Of a DNA stretch of 64,000 nucleotides, positions 43,558 to 52,997 are shown one piece after another. The position numbers and the translations under genes were made by a program. The notes under the pieces were generated by a model that did not search any database, had not been told where the DNA came from, and worked only from the letters and a program-made list of their open reading frames with translations. The stretch covers positions 123,215 to 187,214 of the forward strand of contig NMRB01000898.1 of the NCBI GenBank assembly GCA_002633025.1, written 5' to 3'. The stretch is from Notospermus geniculatus. Lineage: Eukaryota; Nemertea; Pilidiophora; Heteronemertea; Lineidae. The number at the start of each line of letters is the position of its first letter. Position 1 is the first letter of the stretch.

Positions 43558-44538
43558 ATGTTCGTAAACGATTCAACAACGGCGCGTTACAACCGAGGAA
43601 GTCCTCTGAGACACAGCATAGACATCGTTGTTTACATTCTAACAGTTCCAATTCCCCCACTTCTCATGGTTTTTGGGCTCATCGGTAATTCGCTAAGCTT
43701 TGTTATAATGAACCAGAAGAAGTATGAGAAGAGTACGACCTGTTTTTACATGCGCTGTGTGGCCATATTTGACAGTATGTACATCTACGGTAGAATCATT
43801 CTACGCTATCTTCTAGTAATGGCACCACAACTCTTTAAAAACAACAACGTAAAACATGGATTTTGTGTGTACTACTTGTCAAGCCTAGAGATAGGCTTGG
43901 TTCTTTCTCCCATGGTACTAGTCGTCATGACTTTCGATCGCTTCATTGCGTTAACTTGGCGTTTACAAGCTGCCAGAATATGCACAATGCACAAGGCCAA
44001 GGTAACTGCCGTAATCATTTCTATGCCTGGCATCGCTTTTGGACTCGTAAATGTTACAATTCGTTCGTTCCAAGAGAAATATCAACATTGGTTTTGCCCG
44101 TATCACTTCAATGAACCGTGGGATACCGCTTACGAAGGCATCGCCAATTCGTTATCGGCCTATATCCCAATCATCCTACTTTCTATCTTCAACACGGGGG
44201 TCATCGTAGCCGTGAAACGAAGTCAAAGAAACAAAGCACTGAAGAAGACGACCTCATTGGACGACTCGTCGATTACGTCAGCAACAATTTGGATCACGAC
44301 TGCATTCATCGTATTTCAGATCCTTAGCAAAATCGAGACTCTGCTCGTGTGGGTGTTCGAAGGAAACGACGCTGATGACATCCAGCATTTACTGTGGATT
44401 TTCCTCAATTTGTCTATGATATTTGAAAACATGAATTATTGCCTTAATTCGTACTTACACTTGTTAGCCTGTAAACGTCTCAGGAAAGAAATGCTAAACA
44501 TACTATTTAGTTCACCGCGCAACGGCTGTTTTCGATAG
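43558..44538 (+). CDS. Class A GPCR, intronless, complete (paralogue A)
   Basis: 326 residues. NDST at 4-7 is a likely N-glycosylation site. TM1 is LLMVFGLIGNSLSFVIM (Asn44). Cys103 and Cys180 form the expected disulfide. TM3 ends VMTFDRFIALTW with DRF for DRY. ICL3 is basic (KRSQRNKALKK). TM6 has no CWxP motif. TM7 ends NYCLNSYLHLLACKRL, where NPxxY has become NSYLH, losing both Pro and the final Tyr. The disrupted paralogue at 48.6 kb keeps the Tyr (NSFFY). The start matches the paralogue's ATGTTC(G/C)TAAACGATTC and follows CCACA. It is a plasma-membrane receptor, ligand unknown, possibly chemosensory or peptide-binding. The altered activation motif may mean unusual signalling. Confidence 0.92.
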   Translation: MFVNDSTTARYNRGSPLRHSIDIVVYILTVPIPPLLMVFGLIGNSLSFVIMNQKKYEKSTTCFYMRCVAIFDSMYIYGRIILRYLLVMAPQLFKNNNVKHGFCVYYLSSLEIGLVLSPMVLVVMTFDRFIALTWRLQAARICTMHKAKVTAVIISMPGIAFGLVNVTIRSFQEKYQHWFCPYHFNEPWDTAYEGIANSLSAYIPIILLSIFNTGVIVAVKRSQRNKALKKTTSLDDSSITSATIWITTAFIVFQILSKIETLLVWVFEGNDADDIQHLLWIFLNLSMIFENMNYCLNSYLHLLACKRLRKEMLNILFSSPRNGCFR

Positions 44539-44644
44539 AAATGTTAAAATTAAGATGAGAATTTCTCACATGTTGCATTGATTCTCCATGACCGACATCG
44601 ATACACAAGCACGGGTGATCCCAAAGCATCAATTCCTTCCGGCT

Positions 44645-45300
44645 TTTTAGCTCACTGGGGTGAGCTATTACGATGGCGCAGCGTCCGTCGTCCGTCGTCG
44701 TCCGTCGTCGTCGTCGTCGTCGTCCGTCGTTGTCCGTTAGCAGGGCACGTTTCGTAACCGCTGGAGCTATTGATCTGAAACTTGGTACATATATACCCCT
44801 AGGTCAGATGACCCACGACACCAAGTTTCGGTCCGATTCGACTCTCAGTTTGGCCACCAGGTGGCGGAAACCAAAAACACAAAAAGTGCAATAACTCCTG
44901 AACTAATGACTAGATCATCTCCAAATTTTTATCATAGGTGTAGCTAATAAGGATACATAACATATATAACGGGTTTTTGATTTGACCTACTTTTCAAGGT
45001 CACAGAGGTCAAAGTTCGACAAAAGTGACGAACCTGCCACAGTTTGTCATTATTTNNNNNNNNNNNNNNNNNNNNNNNNNNNNNNNNNNNNNNNNNNNNN
45101 NNNNNNNNNNNNNNNNNNNNNNNNNNNNNNNNNNNNNNNNNNNNNNNNNNNNNNNNNNNNNNNNNNNNNNNNNNNNNNNNNNNNNNNNNNNNNNNNNNNN
45201 NNNNNNNNNNNNNNNNNNNNNNNNNNNNNNNNNNNNNNNNNNNNNNNNNNNNNNNNNNNGATGTCAGTTTCATTTCAATAGATTTAAGAACTAAATAGTG
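44645..45300 (+). repeat. AGCTCACT-hairpin interspersed repeat, interrupted by a 204 bp N gap
   Basis: The first ~410 bp parallel 1,701-2,090 closely (TAGCAGGGCACGTTTCGTAA, GGTCACAGAGGTCAAAGTTC). The AGGTCA cluster is at 44,983-45,012. Ns run 45,056-45,259, so it is not known how many tandem units this copy has. Confidence 0.75.
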
Positions 45301-45384
45301 ACACCTATTGGAAAAGTCTGCTATCGTCCCGATTGGTATACCCATTTCTTACACTGTATTATAGTAATGAACTCAAAGCAAGAT

Positions 45385-45457
45385 TAAATTATTATTATTA
45401 TTATAAATGTATTACATTGTATATAGCGCCAGTTTAAAATAAATTTTCAGTGGCGCT
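45385..45457 (-). repeat. LINE/SINE 3' tail, reverse orientation
   Basis: On the minus strand: AAGCGCCACTG, a spacer, then CTGGCGCTATATACAATG and (TAA)n. The same hairpin-tail architecture as 12,238-12,321. Confidence 0.55.
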
Positions 45458-45675
45458 TAAAGCACCACGGTATTGCCACTTTCTGTCGACAGCCGGCGCC
45501 ACCGACACCATTCTCCAATACTGTAGTTAAGCCTTTCGCGCCAGTGTTGGAGAATGTATGATTACACTACAATGCACGTAGTAACATGCGTAGTTTACCA
45601 AGTCGTCAATAGTGGTCTCCCTTAACGCGGGTAGGTGTAACGCAGGATTGGGAAGCAATACTCTGGTCCTTTAAA
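45458..45675 (+). repeat. MITE, most complete copy of the 9.2/40.4 kb family
   Basis: TTAAAGCACCACGGTATTGC at the left and GCAATACTCTGGTCCTTTAA at the right form the inverted ends. The interior matches 9,241-9,418. Confidence 0.75.
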
Positions 45676-46399
45676 GCCTGCCGCACACGGGACCTATCTG
45701 CCGAGCAAAAAGTTATTCGAGACCGTTTGCTCAGCAGATAGCTCGCTGTGTGCGCGTATTTTTCGGTAAGTTTTCTGCCTCACAAGGCCTTGAGGTGAAT
45801 ATTCAACGTGTTTGATATTTTTCGCCTCGCTAGGCAAAAAACATACTGTATGTGCGGTACTTAACAATGGCAAAAGAAAGATGAGTAAAATACAATATAA
45901 TGAGTAACAACATAAAAATGAGGACAACATAAAAAGGTCATATTTTAAAACATTTGGTCGTTTACGTCAAACAATGGGGAGCGCCAATTGGTCACGTGAT
46001 GACTACTGATAGAGCAGACGAGACACCTAGCGTTGACCTAGGCCCATTGTTCGAGAGATGCGGTTCACCAAGCACGGCCAATCACACCTTGAATCGTCAT
46101 GAATAATAGGTGGCATTGGTGTACTATCAGTTCAAAACCACGCGTATATTCTCGCGTGGTCTGCGTGATCGGTGTTCCCTATTGGTAAAAAGGTGCGTCT
46201 TGACACGCGACTTAAAATTTTGAATAATCGCCAATAGATCTAATATGGCACGGAAGTGCATTGCAGAGCTGTGGGGCACGAGTCCTGTATGCCCTCTCTC
46301 CAGCTGACTTCTTTCGTGCAAAGTCGTGGTGCAGCATACGGTCTCGTAGATCTCTGCAACTGATATTCGCAGAATGATTTACACAGTGAAAAGCATGTA
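45676..46399. other. No supported feature
   Basis: Non-coding; a CTGCCGAGCA...TGCTCAGCAGATAG inverted pair near 45,697-45,740 hints at another small hairpin element. Confidence 0.35.
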
Positions 46400-46640
46400 T
46401 ATATACTGTGGTCGCGGAGTTATGCCGGATTGGGGGCGGTTCTATAGGCCTACATTATAACCCGCAGGGGTAGCCTTAAATAAATGAAAGGAATGCCCGA
46501 ATACAAATCTCGAGAAGGCATGTCTTGGATTCATTCATATTGAAAACATGAAACCAACATCGTGCCCATGTAATATGGTAATAGCAAAATGGGCGGATAT
46601 GAAGCCAATCGGGCATAACTCCGCGACCACAGTATATACT
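46400..46640. repeat. MITE (~240 bp) with ATATACTGTGGTCGCGGAGT ends
   Basis: Mirrored at 46,610-46,640 (ACTCCGCGACCACAGTATAT). A second copy, carrying an insertion, lies at 50,126-50,756. Confidence 0.85.
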
Positions 46641-47214
46641 CTGGTTTCTCGTTTTTAACACACCTTTAGATATTCAAGGCGGACACTGAACGCACCGCCC
46701 CCGCAATAGGTACAAAAAGGGTCTTTCAGTTCATTCACCACGGATGACCAATCGCTGGGCCGCACGGTGTCTGCACCGCTCGAGACGTCTAGTCCACGTG
46801 ATCAATTTCATTCAACTGCCAAACCACAAGTCATTCATCGTCTGATCAGTTACAACATGTTGTCAACTAAATTCAATCCTCCCCCACCCAATCTCAGCCT
46901 TGGCGTTTTACTCCAAGTGGCCTTTGCCATACTCAATGAATATTACGACGGAGGCGGTCTCACCGCCTTGTAATGAAGGTGTGTTAAAAACAAGAAACCA
47001 GAGTATACTCTCTAGCCTGAAATTTAAGACCAGACAATGGGGAACTTCTGGGCCCGCCCAAATGGCATTCACCCTAGTAAAAAGTCTATTGTACAGTTCG
47101 GTCAATCAACTCCAAGCTCTACTCGACGGCGCTGAAGTGAATGATTGATGAACATCAATTGACTGGCTGGGGCGGAGCACTCTGGTCTTAAATTTCCGGA
47201 TAGAGAGTATATAG
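46631..47214. repeat. Overlapping inverted-repeat pairs next to the 46.4 kb MITE
   Basis: AGTATATACTCTGGTTTCTC...TTAACACACCTT at 46,631-46,676 is mirrored at 46,976-47,013. A second pair (CTGAAATTTAAGACCAGA at ~47,025 and TCTGGTCTTAAATTTCCGG at ~47,181) follows. Probably two further palindromic elements arranged end to end. Confidence 0.55.
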
Positions 47215-48618
47215 GGGGCCTATGTCTAATGGATTGAAGTAGCATCGCACGACATGCTTTTTGCAAGGTCAGGCCCAGTTCGTGCTGTTCAATGATCCCA
47301 CAAAGGAATCAAGCATGATCCCCGGCATTTTATCTTTTAATTTTATTATTCTCACTAGGCCTAAAAACAAAAATCGTTTCCACTTTTTTAAAATGTTACC
47401 TTCAACTTGAAATTGAAGATAATGATATATATTTATGTATACACGATCAGAAGAATTCAATATCACAGCTCGTGTTGGAAATTCGCACTCAATCTGGTTT
47501 CTCCAATGCTTTACTGATTGTCTTAAAAACACATCGAAGCCATGAACTTTATTAGAAAACAGTTAGTATTTGATTAGTTCCAGTTATACGCCTGCTTCGT
47601 GAGCGGAACCGGCGGCGGACTCCTTCTTAGTTCGATAGGCTACATTTTGCTGTTGCCGATGCAGTTGAGGATATCAACACACTGCGTAAGTAGGCCTGTC
47701 AAGCATTCGGGCATCATCATCGCCATCCCGACCGATTTTATCAAAATCATTGTACTGAATTCTGACACGGAGATGGCTATAGAGGCACGGTCAACCAAAG
47801 AGCACGAATATTCGAACGGGACAGTTGTCTTTATCCATTCGTGATAGAGCATCCCACATGAGAGTTTTACACTGTGAACCATTCTCATCCGAAAATGCTC
47901 CATCGGTCGGCAGCATGTACTGGCGTTGAATCTGACATTAGGCCTACTCGTTATAACTCGACTAATCTTTGCTCATCAACATCAAGATCTTAGCATCATT
48001 CAGATTGCCCTTACGAAGGATAACCCATCCCGTCATTGTTTTCAGTTGTCATCGGTTTTCGTGTAAGGTCCACGGAGGAAGAAACCTGAATTAGTGGGCC
48101 CAGGTCTGCGTGAATAATCAGCAATGCAGGGCACATGTCATTGCATCATTCCTAACTTCTCTTCGTTTTCAGTCACAATGTACTCATAAACATACACCAT
48201 AAACTTACTCTAGATTCATTCTTCTAAGGTCACTCCACTGAACACCCATACGACCGCCTACCCTATTGAATATGCATGGCAAAATAAAGAGCTGTTCAAT
48301 GTGACTGACAGGCGAGGAGGGAAAGGGCTATTGAAGACTGATTTATCCGACCACAGGTTATTGACATCGTTATCTTCATAAGGGAATAGTGCCTGCCAAC
48401 AAAGCAGTCTTCGCGGCCCAGTGCAATAACGCAAGACTCACTCATTGGTCAGTTATGTTGAATAGAATCTGCTCAACAAATTCTTTGTGTGGTCTATATT
48501 GTGGGCTGGGCCTAAACCTACAGCATGAATATCTGAAGTAACCTTAGAAGAACGAATCTAGAGTATGTTCATGTCAAACATACCAAATATCGAAACTGAT
48601 CGTATTATCTGTTCCACA
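47215..48618. other. No supported gene; upstream region of the split GPCR
   Basis: Frames of 80-90 codons at 47,599-47,903 on both strands have no domain-like character. The last ~20 bp before the GPCR ATG (TCTGTTCCACA) resemble the equivalent position of paralogue A (TCTGCTCCACA). Confidence 0.4.
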
Positions 48619-50119
48619 ATGTTCCTAAACGATTCAACAACGACGGGTTACAACCAAGGAAGTTCGCTGAGACACAAGTTTGATATTGTAGTTTACATTC
48701 TAACAGTTCCTTTTCCCCCATTGCTCATGTTTTTGGGGCTGTTCGGCAATACACTAAGCTTTCTCGTAATGAACCAGAAGAAGTATGAGAAGAGTACGAC
48801 CTGTTTTTACATGCGCTGTGTGGCCATTTTTGACAGTGTGTACATCTACGGTAGAATGATTCTACGCTATCTTCTAGTGATGGCACCACAACTCTTTAAA
48901 AACAACAAAGTAAAACATGGATATTGCGTTTACTACTTGTCAAGCTTAGAGACAGGCTTGGTTCTTTCTCCCATGCTACTAGTCGTCATGACATTCGATC
49001 GCTTCATTGCGTTAACTTGGCCTTTACAAGCAACCAGAGTATGCACAATGCACAAGGCCAAGATTGCTGCCGCAATCATTCCTACACTCGGCATTGTTTT
49101 TGGCCTTGTAAACTGTACACTTCGTACGTTCCAAGAGAAATATAAATATTGGTTTTGCCCGTATCACTTCAACGCATTACAAAAAGTCTTCTCCGATTTG
49201 TGTCAGAATCAGTGAGCTATATTTAAACTACAGCTACGTCATTGCTTAGCGCCCACCAATCCAGTAGCGGGGATTCTACCTAGCGGAGAATCGTCGTACC
49301 AGGAACAACTCGGGGATTCCCAGAACTGGGAAATAGCCAAAGNAGCGAAATAGAACTCGTCAGGTGACAATCTTCCAAATCTAGTGGGGGAATCTCGGCC
49401 GGCCAGCTCATGAGCTTGGGGAATTCCCATTTTGATTAATAAAATCTGACAGACTTGCTACAAAAATCGGGAAAGTGCCCTCAAAACACCACTTCGTAAA
49501 ATTGTGATATTATTCACAATAAATAAAGTGATAAATGAACTTCAATTTTCCAGGAGAAATGGCTTTGAAACTGAAACTATATTTCCTGTTGATGGATTTT
49601 ACTTTAAAAATGCCAAAGAAAATGCCAATGGGAATTTCACCATGCGACGAGGTGTGAAATGAAAACGAGGCTATGGGACAAACTTCTTGTAATGAACCGT
49701 GGGATACTCTTTACGACGGCATCTCCAATTCTTTAGCGGTCTATATCCCGATCATCCTACTTTCTATCTTCAACACGGGTGTCATCATAGCCGTGAAACG
49801 AAGTCAAAGAAACAAAGCACTGAAGAAGACGACCTCATTGGACGACTCGTCGATTACGTCAGCAACAATTTTGATCACGACTGCATTCATCGTATTTCAG
49901 ATTCTCAGCCGAATCGAGACTCTCCTCGGGTGGGTCTTCGAAGGGGAAGTCACTGATGATATTCAGCAATTACTTGGCATTTTTCTCAACTTATTTATGA
50001 TATTTGAAAACATGAATTATTGCCTTAATTCATTCTTTTATTTGTTAGCGTGTAAACGCCTCCGAAAAGAAATGCTTAGCATGATTTTGGGTTTATTACG
50101 TAAAAGACAATCAACATAA
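48619..50119 (+). pseudogene. Class A GPCR paralogue B, split by ~518 bp insertion
   Basis: The 5' part (48,619 to ~49,172) encodes residues 1-184, corresponding closely to paralogue A from MFLNDSTT to WFCPYHF. The 3' part (49,691-50,119) resumes exactly at NEPWDT and ends at a stop, giving TM5 to TM7 with NYCLNSFFYLL. The two parts together would match the 326-residue length of paralogue A, so no receptor residues were lost. The insert 49,173-49,690 causes a frameshift and stops; a truncated product ending at 49,215 would have only four TM segments. I call it a pseudogene. An alternative is a spliced intron, but no convincing donor lies at the break. Confidence 0.8.
49173..49690. mobile_element. 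Insertion in GPCR paralogue B
   Basis: About 518 bp with no recognisable gene; one N at 49,343. At most an AA duplication is seen at the junctions (CACTTCAA / AATGAACC). Weak inverted words (GGGGATTC, GAATCTC) occur inside, but no clear terminal repeats. Identity unknown. Confidence 0.6.
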
Positions 50120-50125
50120 ACCTAG

Positions 50126-50756
50126 ATATACTGTGGTGTCGGAGTTACGCCGGATTGGGGGCGGTTCTATAAGCCTACATTATAAACGGCCATGTAGAAT
50201 TAGCGGAATCAGCAGATCTGGCGGATTTAGCAGATTCTATGTAAAATTGAATAAAATACAATGATGAATGGAAACTAATTAAACAATATAATTTTTCATG
50301 TGTCCCACAGATTATAAAGGAACGCAAAAATACCTTTTACAGTCGGTAATCGAAACAGGGGCAACAAAAATGGTCTGCAGGAATAGTTCGGCCAGTTGCC
50401 ATTCGCGACGCTGTTGCAGCTTTTCCTTTATAACCTGTGCAGCATATAGAACACTTGAAAAACTTATATAACTTAATTATTCAAAAAAACCTCTTTATTA
50501 TCAAATCTTATTCAATTTTATACAAAATCCGCTAAATCCGCCAGATCTGCTGATTCCGCCAATTCTACATGGCCATTATAAACCGCAGGCGCAGCCTTAC
50601 ATAAACCCGCAGGCCCCCACCACAATTTTAGGGCTCAGAGCCAACCCCAAATTCCCCAGAACCAATCGTGGGTCACGGCGTGACCATGTAATATGGTAAC
50701 AGCAAAATGGGCGGATATGGAGCCTGTCCGGCGTAACTCCGACACCACAGTATATT
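50126..50756. repeat. Second copy of the 46.4 kb MITE, carrying a nested element
   Basis: ATATACTGTGGTGTCGGAGT and its mirror bound it. The outer halves match 46,400-46,640 with GTGTC for GTCGC in both ends (a compensated change). Confidence 0.85.
50188..50574. mobile_element. Nested palindromic MITE (387 bp) with perfect 9 bp target duplication
   Basis: Ends GGCCATGTAGAATTAGCGGA and mirror. Arms continue through CAGCAGATCTGGCGGATTTA. Direct repeats ATTATAAAC at 50,179-50,187 and 50,575-50,583 flank it exactly, and the empty site (ACATTATAACCCGC) is visible in the uninterrupted copy at 46.45 kb. A TSD of 8-9 bp fits hAT or Mutator-like elements. Confidence 0.88.
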
Positions 50757-51045
50757 GCAAACTGGACACTCACATGTTTGTCCTAGGAATACAAGTCCGC
50801 TATACAATGTATGGCTATGTTTGAATAGTCATGGTCTCTATAGCTATACATGTATATCCTAATCCCTCGTTGAAAAATAAAACCGGACTTGGATTTCAGG
50901 GGAAAAAACTGTGAATCCGGGCTCCAGCTTTTTCTGCATGGTATAAATGGTCGGCATTGCTGACCACACAGCAGTCTGTCGATACCTTCGAATCGAAGTC
51001 CTGATACCGTCGCATTTGATAATGAGGAAACTACTGCTGGAAAGT
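50757..51045. other. Host flank of the LINE insertion
   Basis: Non-coding. Contains no recognisable repeat. Confidence 0.35.
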
Positions 51046-51213
51046 ATAGACTTGAGTTGACGCCTTTTAATTCATTAACTAATTGACGATAAACGTTACA
51101 ACCGTTGGCACTTAACCCAGCAGCGCAGCAGGCGATTTCGCAAGCGATCGAATAGCCACCGATCTTCTCGCCAGCCACCGCAGACAATTAAGGTCTATCG
51201 GTTTTCATATTTT
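51046..51213 (+). repeat. 168 bp direct repeat (target-site duplication), 5' copy
   Basis: Base-for-base identical, as far as I can compare by eye, to 56,129-56,296, and immediately followed by the LINE 5' end. It carries no LTR features (no TG...CA ends). Confidence 0.9.
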
Positions 51214-51230
51214 CATATATCTAGGATTCC

Positions 51231-51240
51231 AAGATGGCGG
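51231..51240 (+). promoter_or_regulatory. YY1-like motif AAGATGGCGG at LINE 5' end
   Basis: The word matches the animal YY1 consensus (AAGATGGCGGC) and lies 17 bp downstream of the inferred element start. Mammalian L1 has a YY1 site at nearly the same place, where it fixes the transcription start. Function here is inferred. Confidence 0.45.
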
Positions 51241-51635
51241 AAGGGCGGCTGATTCGAATTTCGGCTCCGTTTAGAGCTACCTTTTCTTGAGGATATAAAA
51301 GTAAATTGTGGCTAAACATAAGATATTCAGCTTAGCAAAAGTGCACTGATCATCTGGTGTAGTTGCATCGCCCATAATATCTTGTCCGAAGGTGACAACA
51401 GACTTTTGAACGCGTATGTCCCTGGCGTCGTTCCCATTGATACATGCATTTGCATTACATCTGAACACTTTCTGCATGCACATGTATATGCTGTACTGCC
51501 AGTACATGAACGCTGTGAACGTCAATCCAATCCTACCCGAAAATCCGTCACGCCTGAGCGAGCTCGTGAGCAGAGTTCGGGACCGACTTAAACGCTAATC
51601 TGCGTCGGATTTCGCTTGTTTGGGGAACTTAAACT

Positions 51636-52997
51636 ATGACGTCATCGTTAAGCTCCGCCTACACATGTCCGAATGTTGGGGCTTCCCCGGCCCTTGACGT
51701 GAGAGAGAAAAGGAAAATAACGAGCCTGAGTCCTGATGAAAAAACAAGTCCTGATCATAAGAGCAGCAGAGTCGACGAGGATGACTGCAAAGGCAGCGGA
51801 GAGAACACTGGTGACAAAATGGACACCACGCCATCGGACTTCATATGTCAGCCACTCCTCGGCTACATCGTATATGGTCTTCAGTCGAGCACTCACGACA
51901 ATATCAAGAATGCGGTTTCTGGTTTCTTCTCTCCAGAGCAAATCCTAGCCGCAAAGAAAATACTTTGGGAGAAGACCGACAATGACATCATTGGGAAATA
52001 CTGCAATCGTAAAACGACATCTGTCAGGAAAGAACATGAAATCAACGTACTAGATATCATCACAGCGTTGACGAAACTTGATAAATCAAATAAATTACCC
52101 ATGGTGGTCATTCCGGCCATTGATCTGGGTGTCATTCCACGTTCCCGACCAGAAGAGCTGAATAACATTTCTCTAGTCGATCGGCTGTCGGAAATGGAAT
52201 GCAAGATTGATAAACTGAATGATGTCCTGGATTCCCACGCAATCCAAATACTTGGAATTAGCGACAGATTGAAGGAAGGATCATACGAAAAGTCCGTGCG
52301 GCCTGTTTCCTCCTGGTCGAACCTTCGTGTAGAGGAATGGGACGATTCCGCTTGGGATGCTCCGAGCATATCAAAACCTAACGAAACCAAACCTAAACCC
52401 AATGAGAACAAACCAAAGTCATTCGCAGATGTGGCAAGAAAATCATGTGTAGAAAAAGCTGAAGTTGATTCGAAAACGCAGAACAATACTAAGAACACGC
52501 CATACGACTTCAGTAGGGTGCCTGCTGGAAACACTGCTCAGCTAGCCAACCCTCAGATTCTGAGGTTAAGAGGAAACATGCGATCGGTCGAAAGTTTGAA
52601 TGTCACCATGGATTCCCAGTGCAGCGATAGTTTCAAGCCTGGGAAGCATGAACGCCTACGACAGAAGAAACGTGAAAAGCAAAGACAGAGAGTAATCGTG
52701 GGGAAGGCGCAGGTCCAAGGCTGTAAAGTTAAGGGTGCACCAGAGCCAAGTCGCGATGCCTTTGTCTTCCGAGTCGATAAAAGCACCACTGTTGGTGATC
52801 TTGATGAGCACATGAAAGACAATGGAATCAATGCCAGGACTATAAAGTGTGTCTCACACGAAGAAGCAAAGTTCAACTCTTTCAGAGTTACGTTGTCAAA
52901 ATCTGACTTTTCCAAAGTCTTCGTTGATACACTCTGGCCAGATGGAATTAGAGTTAGAAAATATGTCCCCCCTAAGCCATATCGGGATGGACTATGA
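51636..52997 (+). CDS. LINE ORF1 protein (nucleic-acid-binding, gag-like)
   Basis: 453 residues. The N-terminus is Ser/Lys-rich and disordered-looking (residues ~1-70). A short coiled-coil-like heptad region is around 180-215 (LVDRLSEMECKIDKLNDVLD). The middle is low-complexity and basic (KPNETKPKPNENKPK, then RLRQKKREKQRQR near 345). The C-terminal ~80 residues (DAFVFRVDKSTTVGDLDEHM to WPDGIRVRKYVPPKPY) resemble the RRM-like terminal domain of CR1-like ORF1 proteins. It is expected to bind LINE RNA and assemble RNPs. Its stop overlaps the ORF2 start as ATGA. Confidence 0.85.
   Translation: MTSSLSSAYTCPNVGASPALDVREKRKITSLSPDEKTSPDHKSSRVDEDDCKGSGENTGDKMDTTPSDFICQPLLGYIVYGLQSSTHDNIKNAVSGFFSPEQILAAKKILWEKTDNDIIGKYCNRKTTSVRKEHEINVLDIITALTKLDKSNKLPMVVIPAIDLGVIPRSRPEELNNISLVDRLSEMECKIDKLNDVLDSHAIQILGISDRLKEGSYEKSVRPVSSWSNLRVEEWDDSAWDAPSISKPNETKPKPNENKPKSFADVARKSCVEKAEVDSKTQNNTKNTPYDFSRVPAGNTAQLANPQILRLRGNMRSVESLNVTMDSQCSDSFKPGKHERLRQKKREKQRQRVIVGKAQVQGCKVKGAPEPSRDAFVFRVDKSTTVGDLDEHMKDNGINARTIKCVSHEEAKFNSFRVTLSKSDFSKVFVDTLWPDGIRVRKYVPPKPYRDGL

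Noticed and set aside
45056-45259. Open frames running through the N gap
   Set aside because: They are artefacts of reading undefined bases as sense codons.
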